From assembly GCA_900550645.1 (NCBI GenBank), contig URTA01000007.1, positions 1 through 64,000 of the forward strand: a stretch of DNA of 64,000 bases, in the 5' to 3' direction. Source of the DNA: an uncultured Porphyromonadaceae bacterium. GTDB lineage: Bacteria > Bacteroidota > Bacteroidia > Bacteroidales > Muribaculaceae. The notes under the pieces are model-generated. The model was not told the origin of the DNA. It was given only the letters and a program-made list of their open reading frames with translations, and did not search any database. The translations under genes were made by a program, and so were the position numbers. Shown piece by piece: positions 17,374-26,633 of the stretch; position 1 is the stretch's first letter, and each line of letters opens with the position of its first letter.

Positions 17374-18083
17374 AAATTTCACGTTTCCTCGGCATACAAT
17401 CCCGTTTGGCAGCTTGGGTTGCGGCTATCGCAATCCTGCTGTCCGCATTGCCGGCGGAAGCTCAGGAGGACTACCGCTTCGACATAGGCGGCGGAATAGG
17501 CATGACCGGATACCTCGGCGACGCAAACACGGCAAACCTCTACAAGAACCCCTCATGGGACATCGAGGTGCTGCTGCGCTACATAGCCAACCCGCGCTGG
17601 GCATTCAAGACCAACTTCTACGCCGGAGGGCTGAAAGGCAACTCCGAACAGATGACCAACGTTTTCCCGGGAGGAGAAACGTTCAAGTTCACCACCAATT
17701 TCTACGAAATCGGCGAACTCGCGGAGTTCAGCTTCTTCCCATACGGCATAGGCGAGAAATACCGCAAGCTGAAACGCTGGACCCCCTACATAGCCGCCGG
17801 CCTCGGATTCACGCTGTGGTCAACAGACGGCAAGGCGCATTTCGGAGTGAACATACCGCTGGGCGTAGGCGTGAAATTCAAGGTAAACAAACGGCTCAAC
17901 CTCGGACTGGAATTTCTGATGAAAAAGGTGTTCTCCGACAAGCTCGACGGCGACAACCTTTCCGACCCGTATCAGATAAAAAGCTCTTTCGCGAAAAATA
18001 CCGACTGGTACTCCACGCTCACCTTCACGATAAGCTACGAGTTCAGCAAGCGGTGCGCCGTATGCAACTACAAGGAACGATGA
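17370..18083 (+). CDS. DUF6089 family outer-membrane beta-barrel protein
   Basis: A 237-residue protein with a signal peptide (MKISRFLGIQSRLAAWVAAI to AEAQ) and a body like small porin-type barrels: FDIGGGIGMTGYLGDANTAN, WDIEVLLRYIANPRWAFKTN, YIAAGLGFTLWSTDGKAHFG and an aromatic C-terminal strand. Start ATG 17370 overlaps the previous stop and its own end overlaps uppS (ATGA at 18080). A C-terminal CAVC pair is present. In Bacteroidetes this gene commonly sits before uppS and bamA. Confidence 0.85.
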   Translation: MKISRFLGIQSRLAAWVAAIAILLSALPAEAQEDYRFDIGGGIGMTGYLGDANTANLYKNPSWDIEVLLRYIANPRWAFKTNFYAGGLKGNSEQMTNVFPGGETFKFTTNFYEIGELAEFSFFPYGIGEKYRKLKRWTPYIAAGLGFTLWSTDGKAHFGVNIPLGVGVKFKVNKRLNLGLEFLMKKVFSDKLDGDNLSDPYQIKSSFAKNTDWYSTLTFTISYEFSKRCAVCNYKER

Positions 18084-18874
18084 GAAGCGATGACGTGACA
18101 GCCCTGATGGCAAAGATAGACAAGGAGCGCGTGCCTCGGCACGTCGCCATCATCATGGACGGCAACGGACGCTGGGCCAAGCGTCAGGGGCTGCCCCGCT
18201 CGGCCGGTCACTACAAGGGGGTGGACAGTGTGCGTGACATCACACGCTTCGCTTCCGACTTAGGTATCGGATACCTCACGCTCTACGCCTTCTCGACAGA
18301 AAACTGGTCGCGTCCGCAGGACGAGGTTGATACTCTGATGCACCTGATAGGTTACGCCATCGAGAACGAGACACCGGAGCTTATGCGCAACAACGTGCGG
18401 CTTCACCTCATCGGCGACATAGACGGCCTTCCAGAGGGCGCACGCTGCCGCCTCACCGCATCTCGCGACAAGCTGGCCAAATGCACCGGGCTAAACCTGA
18501 TGCTGTGCCTGAACTATTCCGCCCGGTGGGAGCTGACACGCGCAGCCCGTGAGATAGCCCGCAGCGTCGCCGACGGCACTCTCTCGCCAGATGCTGTCAA
18601 CGACAGCGACATCATAAAGCATCTCGCCACCTGGCCCGCGCCTGACCCCGATCTGCTCATTCGCACCGGCGGCGAAACCCGTGTCAGCAACTTCCTCCTG
18701 TGGCAGATTTCATACGCCGAACTCGTGTTCACCGACACGCTTTGGCCCGATTTTCGCGAAAAGGAGTTCTGCGATGCCATAATCCAGTACATGAGCCGTG
18801 AGCGACGCTTCGGCAAGACGAGCGAACAGGTCAACAAACAATCCAACAAGATTTTCCCCAACCACGATATATGA
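18080..18874 (+). CDS. uppS: Isoprenyl transferase (undecaprenyl diphosphate synthase)
   Basis: A 264-residue cytosolic cis-prenyltransferase making the C55 carrier for peptidoglycan and other glycans. Motif I VAIIMDGNGRWAKRQG holds the catalytic Asp; TLYAFSTENWSRP, LNYSARWELTRAA and DLLIRTGGETRVSNFLLWQ are the other signature parts. It overlaps both neighbours by four bases, linking lipid carrier synthesis to outer-membrane assembly genes. Confidence 0.97.
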   Translation: MRSDDVTALMAKIDKERVPRHVAIIMDGNGRWAKRQGLPRSAGHYKGVDSVRDITRFASDLGIGYLTLYAFSTENWSRPQDEVDTLMHLIGYAIENETPELMRNNVRLHLIGDIDGLPEGARCRLTASRDKLAKCTGLNLMLCLNYSARWELTRAAREIARSVADGTLSPDAVNDSDIIKHLATWPAPDPDLLIRTGGETRVSNFLLWQISYAELVFTDTLWPDFREKEFCDAIIQYMSRERRFGKTSEQVNKQSNKIFPNHDI

Positions 18875-21516
18875 AACGACACATCCATATATATTGCCTC
18901 CTGTTGTCTATAATAGCCCTCGCCTACTCACCGGCCAAGGCTTTTGACATCACCCCGGAGACACCGGTAGACACGGTATACAACCCCTCTGTGGTCTATT
19001 CGCCGATACCGCGCACATACGAAATTGCGGACATCAAGGTCTCCGGCATTTCCAATGTCGACGACTATGTGATAATCGGATATTCCGGCTTGTCAGTTGG
19101 ACAGCGCGTCGAGATACCCGGCTCTGCAATTACCGACGCGACCAAGCGTTTCTGGCGGCAGAACCTGTACTCAAAGGTGCAGATCAACGTGGTCAAGACG
19201 GCCGGCGACAAAGCGTGGCTCGAAATCGTACTGCGCCAACAGCCGCGCATGTCGGAAATCATATTCTCTGGCGTGAAGGGCGGCGAGAAGAAAGACCTCA
19301 ACGAGCGGCTCGCGATGATACCCGGACAGCAGATCACACCCAACATCCTCGCCCGCGCAAAGCAGATTGTCGAAAACTACTACACGGCAAAGGGCTTCAA
19401 GAACGTGGAAATCAAGGTAACGCAGCATCCCGACATCAGCAAGGAGAACCAAGTAATCGTCAATGTGGACGTGAACCGCAACACCAAGGTCAAGGTGCAC
19501 AAGATATACATCGAGGGCAACAAGGTGCTGTCAGACAACAAGCTGAAACGCACCATGAAAAAGACCAACGAAAACGGAAACATCCTCAACATATTCAAGC
19601 AGAAGAAATTCGTTGACTCCGACTATGCCGACGACAAGAACCGCATCATACAGAAATACAACGAACTGGGATACCGCGACGCGAAAATCGTGAGCGACAG
19701 CGTGGTCAAGTACAACGACGACCGCGTGGACGTGTACATCAAGGTGGACGAAGGCAAGAAGTACTACATCAGCGACATCTCCTGGGTCGGCAATACCATA
19801 TACTCGACCGATATGCTCCAGCAGGTGCTCGACATATACCCCGGCGACGTGTACAACCAGAAACGCCTCAACAAGCGCACGCAGGATGACGAGGACGCTG
19901 TCTCGAGCCTGTACCTCGACAACGGCTACCTGTTCTTCCAGCTCGTGCCTATCGAGGAGAACATCAAGGGCGACAGCATCGCGCTGCAGATGCGCATACT
20001 CGAGGGTCCGCAAGCGCGTGTCAACCGCGTGGTAATCAACGGCAACGACGCACTATACGAGAAAGTAATACGCCGCGACCTGCGCGTCCGCCCCGGCGAC
20101 CTGTTCTCCAAGAACGACCTGATGCGTTCCGCTCGCGAAATCGCGGCTTCAGGACACTTCAACCCCGAGACACTCGACATCAAGCCCGAACCCAACGAGA
20201 GCGACGGCACTGTAGACATAGTCTTCAACCTCGAGCAGAAAGCCAACGACAAGATACAGTTCTCATTCGGCTGGGGACAAACCGGCATTACCGGTCAGCT
20301 CGCGTTGAGCTTCACCAACTTCTCTATGAAGAACCTGTTCTACCCCTCGAAATACAAGGGCATAATACCGCGAGGCGACGGACAGACGTTCTCCGTTTCG
20401 GTGCAGACCAACGCCAAGTTCTACCAGAGCTACAACATATCGTTCTACGACCCGTGGTTCGGCGGAAAACGCCCGAACTCCCTCTCCGTATCGCTCGACT
20501 ATTCGCGCTCTACGGGCGTGAACCAGAGCTTCTACAACGACAACTGGAACGACGCTTACCTCAACTCACTCTGGACGCAAGGCTCCTACGGGACGAACTA
20601 CAACGCATACAACTACCAGAACTCGTATGACCCCAACAAGGTCATTCAGCTCGCCGGCGTGTCCGTGGGATACGGTTCTCGCCTCACTTGGCCTGACGAC
20701 TACTTCCAGTTCATGGCAAGCCTCAACTACCGCTGGTACTACCTCAAGAACTGGGAATACCTGTCATATATGCAGAACGGCACGTCAAACTCGCTCGGCC
20801 TGACTCTCAGCCTGTCGCGCACCAGCATCGACAACCCGTACTACACACGCCGAGGCTCGACGTTCTCGCTCGAGTTCACAGCCACACCGCCGGCCTCGCT
20901 GTTCGGCAAGAAGAACTGGAAACAGCTCTCATACGAGGCTAACACCCTCAAGTCCGAGGAGGCCAAGAAGGAGCTGTACCGCTGGATAGAATACTGGAAA
21001 CTCAAGTTCAAGAGCAAGACATACACACCGCTCACCGACCCCGACGGACAGTGGACGCTCGTGCTGATGACCCGCGCCGACTTCGGTCTGCTCGGCTCGT
21101 ACAACCGCTACCTGAAAACGCCTTTCGAGACATTCTACTTCGGCGGCGACGGCATGACCGGCGGCTATACTTACGCCACAGAGACTGTCTCCATGCGCGG
21201 TTACGAGAACGGACAGTTCACCCCCAACTACTATGAGGGCTACGCATACGGCAAGGCGACCATGGAGCTGCACTTCCCGTTCATCCTCCAGCCCGCCACC
21301 ACCATCTACGGCCTCGTGTTTGCCGAAGCCGGCAACGCCTGGACCTCGGTCAAGGACTTCTCTCCCTTCAACCTGAAGCGCAGTGCCGGCGCAGGTGTCC
21401 GCGTGTTCCTCAGCGTCATCGGCTTCCTCGGCGTGGACTGGGCATACGGTTTCGACAAGGTGTGGGGACGGCGCGGCGGAAGCCAGTTCCACTTCGTCCT
21501 CGGACAGGAGTTCTGA
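18871..21516 (+). CDS. bamA: Outer membrane protein assembly factor BamA
   Basis: An 881-residue Omp85 protein that inserts beta-barrels into the outer membrane. After the signal peptide come five POTRA domains (about residues 45-450), for example EIADIKVSGISNVDDYVIIG and VDEGKKYYISDISWVGNTIY. The 16-strand barrel follows and ends in GQEF. The region around residues 680-730 has an extra charged insertion typical of Bacteroidetes. It overlaps uppS by four bases and is followed by two Skp-type chaperone genes. Confidence 0.95.
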   Translation: MKRHIHIYCLLLSIIALAYSPAKAFDITPETPVDTVYNPSVVYSPIPRTYEIADIKVSGISNVDDYVIIGYSGLSVGQRVEIPGSAITDATKRFWRQNLYSKVQINVVKTAGDKAWLEIVLRQQPRMSEIIFSGVKGGEKKDLNERLAMIPGQQITPNILARAKQIVENYYTAKGFKNVEIKVTQHPDISKENQVIVNVDVNRNTKVKVHKIYIEGNKVLSDNKLKRTMKKTNENGNILNIFKQKKFVDSDYADDKNRIIQKYNELGYRDAKIVSDSVVKYNDDRVDVYIKVDEGKKYYISDISWVGNTIYSTDMLQQVLDIYPGDVYNQKRLNKRTQDDEDAVSSLYLDNGYLFFQLVPIEENIKGDSIALQMRILEGPQARVNRVVINGNDALYEKVIRRDLRVRPGDLFSKNDLMRSAREIAASGHFNPETLDIKPEPNESDGTVDIVFNLEQKANDKIQFSFGWGQTGITGQLALSFTNFSMKNLFYPSKYKGIIPRGDGQTFSVSVQTNAKFYQSYNISFYDPWFGGKRPNSLSVSLDYSRSTGVNQSFYNDNWNDAYLNSLWTQGSYGTNYNAYNYQNSYDPNKVIQLAGVSVGYGSRLTWPDDYFQFMASLNYRWYYLKNWEYLSYMQNGTSNSLGLTLSLSRTSIDNPYYTRRGSTFSLEFTATPPASLFGKKNWKQLSYEANTLKSEEAKKELYRWIEYWKLKFKSKTYTPLTDPDGQWTLVLMTRADFGLLGSYNRYLKTPFETFYFGGDGMTGGYTYATETVSMRGYENGQFTPNYYEGYAYGKATMELHFPFILQPATTIYGLVFAEAGNAWTSVKDFSPFNLKRSAGAGVRVFLSVIGFLGVDWAYGFDKVWGRRGGSQFHFVLGQEF

Positions 21517-21628
21517 CGCTCACGCTCGCCGCAATTAAACCAGCGGCGCATGCCGGGTGTCATACACTTAACAGCGGCCGCATAAATGCGTGTCCGACAT
21601 CAATAATGCAACCAACAAAACCGTCAAT

Positions 21629-22144
21629 ATGAAAAAAGCATTTCTAACCCTGATCATCGCCGTTATGGCAGTCATCAGTGCCAACGCACAGAAATTCGCA
21701 CTCATAGACATGGAATACATACTGCGCAACGTCCCTGCCTACGAAATGGCAAACCAGCAGCTCAACCAGGTGTCACAGCGTTGGGAGAAAGAAGTTACCG
21801 AACTCGCCAAGGAGGCGGAAACCATGTACAAGAACTACGAGTCTGACCGCGTGTTCCTCTCCGAAGAGCAGCAGAAAGCCCGCGAAAAGGAAATCGTGGA
21901 CAAGGAGAACGAGACCTCGCAGCTCCGCAACAAGTACTTCGGCCCGGAGGGCGAACTCTACAAGAAACGCCAGTCGCTGATGAAGCCTATCCAGGAAGAT
22001 GTATACAACGCTGTCAAGGCTGTCGCCGAGGAGAAAGGCTACCAGGCCATCTTCGACCGCGCATCGTCGCAGAGCATCGTTTTCGCCTCGCCGCGCATCG
22101 ACGTAAGCAACGATGTCCTCGCCAAATTGGGCTATTCCAAGTAA
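21629..22144 (+). CDS. OmpH/Skp family periplasmic chaperone (copy 1)
   Basis: A 171-residue protein with a signal peptide (MKKAFLTLIIAVMAVISANA-Q), followed by FALIDMEYILRNVPAYEMAN and a long coiled coil rich in Glu, Lys and Gln. Skp proteins carry unfolded barrels across the periplasm to BamA. Start at 21629 chosen at the signal peptide; an upstream ATG would add 13 residues. The second copy begins 72 bases after its stop. Confidence 0.9.
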   Translation: MKKAFLTLIIAVMAVISANAQKFALIDMEYILRNVPAYEMANQQLNQVSQRWEKEVTELAKEAETMYKNYESDRVFLSEEQQKAREKEIVDKENETSQLRNKYFGPEGELYKKRQSLMKPIQEDVYNAVKAVAEEKGYQAIFDRASSQSIVFASPRIDVSNDVLAKLGYSK

Positions 22145-22150
22145 ATTTCT

Positions 22151-22158
22151 TATATTTG
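22151..22158 (+). promoter_or_regulatory. -7 box (TATATTTG) for the second OmpH gene
   Basis: TATATTTG then CACTCG lies just after the stop of the first ompH-like gene and about 60 bases before the second start, so the second chaperone may have its own promoter. Confidence 0.5.
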
Positions 22159-22216
22159 CACTCGCGTTTGCCCCTGCGGCATTCCAAACACGATTAACAA
22201 CAAACACGAAATAGTA

Positions 22217-22720
22217 ATGATCAAAAGACTTTTAATCGCAGTGGCGATAGCACTCCCCCTCTTCGCCTCTGCTCAGACAGTGAAAATCGGACTTGTTGAC
22301 GTGACAGCTATTGTCTCAAGTCACCCTGACACACAGGCTGCACAGACCAAGCTGAACGAAACACAGAAGAAATACGAAGCTGAATACAACAAGCTCGGCG
22401 AGGAAATGCAGCGCATGTACGAGGAGTACCAGAAATCACAGGACGACCTCCCTGCTATCAAGGAGCGCAAAGCCAAGGAACTGGCGGACTATCAGACAAA
22501 GATCCAGCAGTTCGAACAGAGCGCAGGACAGGACATGCAGAAACTGCAGGCAGAACTGATGCAGCCGATTCTCGCCAAGATACAGCAGGCTATCGAATCT
22601 GTCGGCAAGGAAGGTGGATACACCATTATCCAGAACCTCGACCCGCAGATCATCTTCTATCACGCAGCCCCCGCCGTTGACATCACAGCGGATGTCAAGG
22701 CTAAGCTCGGCATGAAGTAA
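22217..22720 (+). CDS. OmpH/Skp family periplasmic chaperone (copy 2)
   Basis: A 167-residue paralogue of the preceding chaperone: signal peptide MIKRLLIAVAIALPLFASA-Q, then VKIGLVDVTAIVSSHPDTQA, a coiled-coil central part and C-terminal IIQNLDPQIIFYHAAPAVDI. Paired skp genes after bamA are common in Bacteroidetes. A hairpin at 22744-22779 follows. Confidence 0.92.
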   Translation: MIKRLLIAVAIALPLFASAQTVKIGLVDVTAIVSSHPDTQAAQTKLNETQKKYEAEYNKLGEEMQRMYEEYQKSQDDLPAIKERKAKELADYQTKIQQFEQSAGQDMQKLQAELMQPILAKIQQAIESVGKEGGYTIIQNLDPQIIFYHAAPAVDITADVKAKLGMK

Positions 22721-22743
22721 ATATCGACAAGACAAACGAACAG

Positions 22744-22779
22744 CAAATGCAGGTCAGCTCACGCTGTTACCTGCATTTG
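22744..22779 (+). terminator. Hairpin between the OmpH gene and murI
   Basis: CAAATGCAGGT (22744-22754) pairs perfectly with ACCTGCATTTG (22769-22779) across a 14-base loop, followed by TCTTTC. The T-run is short, so termination may be partial. Confidence 0.55.
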
Positions 22780-22799
22780 TCTTTCAACAAACGACACCC

Positions 22800-23639
22800 A
22801 TGGGTACGAACACACAACCGGCAACCGGCAAAATCGGGGTCTTCGACTCCGGCTACGGCGGGCTGACAATCCTCACCAAGATACGGCACGCACTGCCGCA
22901 GTATGACTACATCTATCTGGGCGACAACGCCCGCGCACCGTATGGCTCCCGCTCGTTTGATGTCGTCTACGAATATACCCTGCAAGCCGTGCGGCACCTG
23001 TTCAGCCTCGGCTGCCGCCTTGTCATACTCGCGTGCAACACCGCCTCCGCCAAAGCCCTCCGTTCCATTCAGCAGAATGACTTGGCGGGCATCGACCCGA
23101 CACGGCGCGTTCTCGGCGTGATACGCCCCACCGTCGAGTGCCTCGGCGGCATCACGCGCACACGCCACATCGGCGTGCTCGGCACGCCCGGCACTGTCAA
23201 CAGCCACTCGTACCGCATCGAGACCGCTAAGCTGTTCCCTGACATCCACGTCACCGAACTCGCCTGCCCCATGTGGGTGCCGCTCATCGAGAACAACGAA
23301 GCCGACGGCGACGGCGCAGACTGGTTCGTCCGCAAATACCTCGACCAAGTGACAGCCGCAGACCCCGAAATTGACACCCTCGTCCTCGGCTGCACGCACT
23401 ATCCTCTGCTCCTCCCCAAGATACGCAAATACCTCCCCTCCCCTATCACTGTCATCGCCCAGGGCGAACTCGTTGCAGAAAGCCTCGCCGACTACCTGCA
23501 ACGGCATCCGGAAATGGAACGCACGCTCACCCAAGGCGGCACGACGGAATACCTCACCTCCGAAAACCCAGAGAAATTCAATCCGCTCGCCTCACTGTTC
23601 ATGGGCGAGCCAGTTGATGCACACTGGACTCTCAACTGA
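22800..23639 (+). CDS. murI: Glutamate racemase
   Basis: A 279-residue cytosolic enzyme producing D-glutamate for peptidoglycan. GVFDSGYGGLTILTKIR, the first catalytic cysteine in LACNTASAKALR and the second in LVLGCTHYPLLLPKI are all intact. It follows the bamA-skp genes as in other Bacteroidetes. Confidence 0.95.
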   Translation: MGTNTQPATGKIGVFDSGYGGLTILTKIRHALPQYDYIYLGDNARAPYGSRSFDVVYEYTLQAVRHLFSLGCRLVILACNTASAKALRSIQQNDLAGIDPTRRVLGVIRPTVECLGGITRTRHIGVLGTPGTVNSHSYRIETAKLFPDIHVTELACPMWVPLIENNEADGDGADWFVRKYLDQVTAADPEIDTLVLGCTHYPLLLPKIRKYLPSPITVIAQGELVAESLADYLQRHPEMERTLTQGGTTEYLTSENPEKFNPLASLFMGEPVDAHWTLN

Positions 23640-23667
23640 AAACAATAATCACATAAACACATCTATT

Positions 23668-24459
23668 ATGAACAAGTTCAGCAAATACATCGCCGGCGCA
23701 ATCATACTCGCGCCCCTTGCACTGACCTCGTGTTCAGACGACGACAACAACAGCCGCACCGTAATCACCGACCTCTCACAGCTCTCATACAACGAAAACG
23801 GCGTATGGGCAGGCTGGAACGTGGACGATGACCTCGAAACCCAAGGCTTCGAATTCTCGCACGACTACACCGACTACGGCGGCGGAGCTGGCATGTCCTC
23901 CGGCTTTGTTGCCGCCAAGCAGACAGACAACGAGTTTCACAACCCGATGTATGACTATCAGTTCACCGTGATGCCCCAAGGCGGCAAGGACGGCTTCGGC
24001 ACTCCCTACATGGTGGCTTACTGGAGCAGCTACGACGAAATGGGCGACATCGACTATGACGACCGCACCTGCCACATCACATATACCGGCGGAGGCGACA
24101 CCCCCATGGTCTTCAGCCCAATTGGAATGTACGTCACCAACAACTGCTACGCATACTACTCCATGAGCCAGGGCGACGCATACGCCAAGAAATTCGGCGA
24201 CGGCGACTGGTTCAAGCTCACAGCCCACGGCGTGCGTGCTGACGGCACAGAAACAACCGCCGACTTCTACCTCGCCGACTTCCGCGAGACAGGCAGCAAA
24301 GGCATCGTGTCAGACTGGCAATACTTTGACCTGACAGGCCTCGGCAACGTGCTTCTGATATACTTCACAATGGACTCGTCAGACAGCGGTGCTTGGGGCA
24401 TGAACACGCCTGCATACTTTGCCATAGACAAGTTCACCGCAAAGTACGAGACTCTCTGA
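23668..24459 (+). CDS. DUF4465 domain lipoprotein
   Basis: A 263-residue predicted lipoprotein: signal MNKFSKYIAGAIILAPLALT followed by SC, and an acidic SDDDNNS stretch after the cysteine that suits export to the surface in Bacteroidetes. The body matches DUF4465, a jelly-roll-like family (WAGWNVDDDLETQGFEFSHD, CHITYTGGGDTPMVFSPIGM, NVLLIYFTMDSSDSGAWGMN). Many members are surface glycan-binding or cobalamin-linked proteins; no such context is present here, so no role is assigned. Confidence 0.85.
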   Translation: MNKFSKYIAGAIILAPLALTSCSDDDNNSRTVITDLSQLSYNENGVWAGWNVDDDLETQGFEFSHDYTDYGGGAGMSSGFVAAKQTDNEFHNPMYDYQFTVMPQGGKDGFGTPYMVAYWSSYDEMGDIDYDDRTCHITYTGGGDTPMVFSPIGMYVTNNCYAYYSMSQGDAYAKKFGDGDWFKLTAHGVRADGTETTADFYLADFRETGSKGIVSDWQYFDLTGLGNVLLIYFTMDSSDSGAWGMNTPAYFAIDKFTAKYETL

Positions 24460-24463
24460 CACC

Positions 24464-24736
24464 ATGGACAGCATCGAAGAGCTAAGGCTATCAGTACGAG
24501 GCATCGAGCCGGACGAAGCCGTGGTCATCATCACAGAATACCTCTCGCTGCACCCCGAGGACGACGAAGCGCTCACGCTGCGAGGCATGAAGTACTGGAG
24601 CCTCGGACAACGAGCCAACGCCATCAACGACTACCTCGCTGCAATAAACATCAACCCCGACAGCAAGGCGCAGATGGCGATGAAAGCCACCTACGAAATC
24701 CTCGATTTCTACAACAAAGACCTGTACAACCCCTGA
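24464..24736 (+). CDS. Small TPR protein
   Basis: A 90-residue cytosolic protein consisting of about two tetratricopeptide repeats: SLHPEDDEALTLRGMKYWSL and RANAINDYLAAININPDSKA. It begins five bases after the lipoprotein stop and is followed 21 bases later by the acetyltransferase, so the three may form an operon. Partner unknown. Confidence 0.75.
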   Translation: MDSIEELRLSVRGIEPDEAVVIITEYLSLHPEDDEALTLRGMKYWSLGQRANAINDYLAAININPDSKAQMAMKATYEILDFYNKDLYNP

Positions 24737-24757
24737 CCCATTCAGCAGCATACAGAC

Positions 24758-25339
24758 ATGTCCGAATGGGAGAAAATGCAAGCCGGATTGGCGTACAATG
24801 ACTTCGACCGAGATTTGTTCGACCGGAGGGTGTATGCCAAACGGCTTTTCCGCGCATACAACCGAACCGACGATGACGATACGGAAGCCCGCGCACAAAT
24901 CATGCACGACCTCTTCAGACAAGTCGGCAAGAATGTATGGATAGAGCCGGACTTTCGCTGCGAATTTGGCAAGAACATCACCATCGGCGATGACGTGTAC
25001 ATCAATTTCGGCTGCGTCATCCTCGACTGCGGACAGGTTGTAATCGGCAACGGCACACTGATCGGGCCGAATGTGGGGATATTCTCCGGCAATCACATAC
25101 TCGATGCAGAAGAGCGAGCCGCCGGAGGTCTTGTGCCGAAAGACATACGCATCGGAGAGAGGGTATGGATAGGCGGCAATGTGAGCATTGTCCCAGGCGT
25201 GAGCATCGGAAGTGACACAGTCATCGCAGCCGGCAGCGTCGTCACACGCGACATCCCCGGCGGCGTACTCGCAGCCGGCAATCCCTGCCGCGTGCTGCGC
25301 CCCATAACCTCCGAAGACAAAATCGGCTACCGCCCCTGA
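24758..25339 (+). CDS. Sugar O-acetyltransferase (Maa/LacA type)
   Basis: A 193-residue hexapeptide-repeat transferase using acetyl-CoA. The N-terminal maltose-acetyltransferase helix region (EKMQAGLAYNDFDRDLFDRR) precedes the left-handed beta-helix; the catalytic histidine is in IFSGNHILDAEERAAG, and RIGERVWIGGNVSIVPGVSI and SVVTRDIPGGVLAAGNPCRV are signatures. The exact acceptor sugar cannot be inferred. Confidence 0.9.
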   Translation: MSEWEKMQAGLAYNDFDRDLFDRRVYAKRLFRAYNRTDDDDTEARAQIMHDLFRQVGKNVWIEPDFRCEFGKNITIGDDVYINFGCVILDCGQVVIGNGTLIGPNVGIFSGNHILDAEERAAGGLVPKDIRIGERVWIGGNVSIVPGVSIGSDTVIAAGSVVTRDIPGGVLAAGNPCRVLRPITSEDKIGYRP

Positions 25340-25367
25340 CAGCAGAGACACAGCGTGCCGAGAAACA

Positions 25368-25403
25368 CAGCGAGGGTGAGCCTTTCCCGGTGCACCCTCG
25401 CTG
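25368..25403. terminator. Bidirectional terminator between converging genes
   Basis: CAGCGAGGGTG (25368-25378) pairs perfectly with CACCCTCGCTG (25393-25403) over a 14-base loop. It lies between the acetyltransferase gene (plus) and porN (minus), which run towards each other. Confidence 0.7.
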
Positions 25404-25423
25404 AAATGTTAAAGACCGGAGCG

Positions 25424-26578
25424 TCAGCGTTTGCGGCGACGCACGGATTTGACTGCGTTGGAGTTGGAAGAAGAGGAGGACTGCTTCACCTTGGGTTGCT
25501 TGGGCTGTTTCGGCTTCTTGGTGCTGCTCTTCTTGGAGCGTTTGTTCTTGCGCACCGACGAGGCTTTACTTTCGCTGGCATCGCCCTCCGCCACCTCTGT
25601 CTTGTGTTCGGGGATAGTGTCGCCGGCGGCTAGCGCGGCTGCACGTGCCTCCTCTGCCTCACGCTGCGCGAGGTATTCCTCGCGTGTGGGCACCCACAGA
25701 TTCTTGCCGAATGAGCGCAGACGACGGTCGATGCTGTCCTGAGCCGCCTTGCGGTCGTCGTCATCGGGGAACATCTGCACCATCGAGAGGTTGCGCAAGT
25801 TCTTGGTCTTGTATATGTCGCCCTTGTACATGCCGAGGTTGAAATAGTCGTCAAGGCTGTACTGCGGCAGGTTGTTGTCGTCGGTGAGGAATATGTACTG
25901 CTGTGCGAGCCACGGACGGAGCGCGTCAAACTTGACCCAGAACATCGGGTAGCGTGTTTCGCCGCCAAAATCGCCTATCTTGTTGAGGACAGGGCAAATG
26001 GCCTCAACGCGGGTCTTCATGCTGTTTGAACGGCGGTCAAACTCCCATTTCTCGATGATATAGTAGTTGAGCACCTGCGCAGTCGGCACATCAGCCTCCG
26101 CTATCTCGTATTTCGGATTCTTCTCCGTCGAGCCGTTCCCCTTGGTATAGTAAATGTCGAAGCGGTCGAGCATGTCGCCCACCTTGACCTTGTACTGGTC
26201 GGAGAACACTTCCCTGCCGTCGAGGTATTCGTAAGCCGGTATGCGGCCCTCAACCACCAGGCGCAGAATCAGGCGGAACAGGTTTTCCTGTCCGTCAGTG
26301 ACATCTTCCGGGTAATAGAGTGGCGTATTGGCTTCGTTTGTGAGGTCAATCTGGCGGTAAATCTCGCGCATGTATGCCAGGTCGGCATCATGCGGTTCCT
26401 TGTTCTCGAAGAAGGACTGCATACGGTCGGTTATCACCGGGCCGTTCTCGGCTTTCTTCTTCCGGTCGTTCTCGGAGCGTTTACGCACGCCGCCGGCAGA
26501 TTCTACCTGCGCCACTACAGTGAGCGTAGCCACGAGGGCGGCTGCGGAGGCCAATACGATTTTGCGGGTGAGATTCAT
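25424..26578 (-). CDS. porN: Type IX secretion system protein PorN/GldN
   Basis: A 384-residue periplasmic protein with a signal peptide (MNLTRKIVLASAAALVATLT to VVAQ). PorN binds PorK to build the ring under the outer membrane. Family features: LYYPEDVTDGQENLFRLILR, QYKVKVGDMLDRFDIYYTKG, ICPVLNKIGDFGGETRYPMF and SLDDYFNLGMYKGDIYKTKN. The C-terminal about 75 residues are an unusual Lys/Ser-rich tail (for example SVRKNKRSKKSSTKKPKQPK) not needed by the fold. It is the last gene of the cluster. Confidence 0.93.
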   Translation of the reverse strand: MNLTRKIVLASAAALVATLTVVAQVESAGGVRKRSENDRKKKAENGPVITDRMQSFFENKEPHDADLAYMREIYRQIDLTNEANTPLYYPEDVTDGQENLFRLILRLVVEGRIPAYEYLDGREVFSDQYKVKVGDMLDRFDIYYTKGNGSTEKNPKYEIAEADVPTAQVLNYYIIEKWEFDRRSNSMKTRVEAICPVLNKIGDFGGETRYPMFWVKFDALRPWLAQQYIFLTDDNNLPQYSLDDYFNLGMYKGDIYKTKNLRNLSMVQMFPDDDDRKAAQDSIDRRLRSFGKNLWVPTREEYLAQREAEEARAAALAAGDTIPEHKTEVAEGDASESKASSVRKNKRSKKSSTKKPKQPKQPKVKQSSSSSNSNAVKSVRRRKR

Positions 26579-26633
26579 ATATTCTGCTTTCTGATGTGTC
26601 TTGTTGTTGTTTGTGTTTCGCCGTATCAGAGCG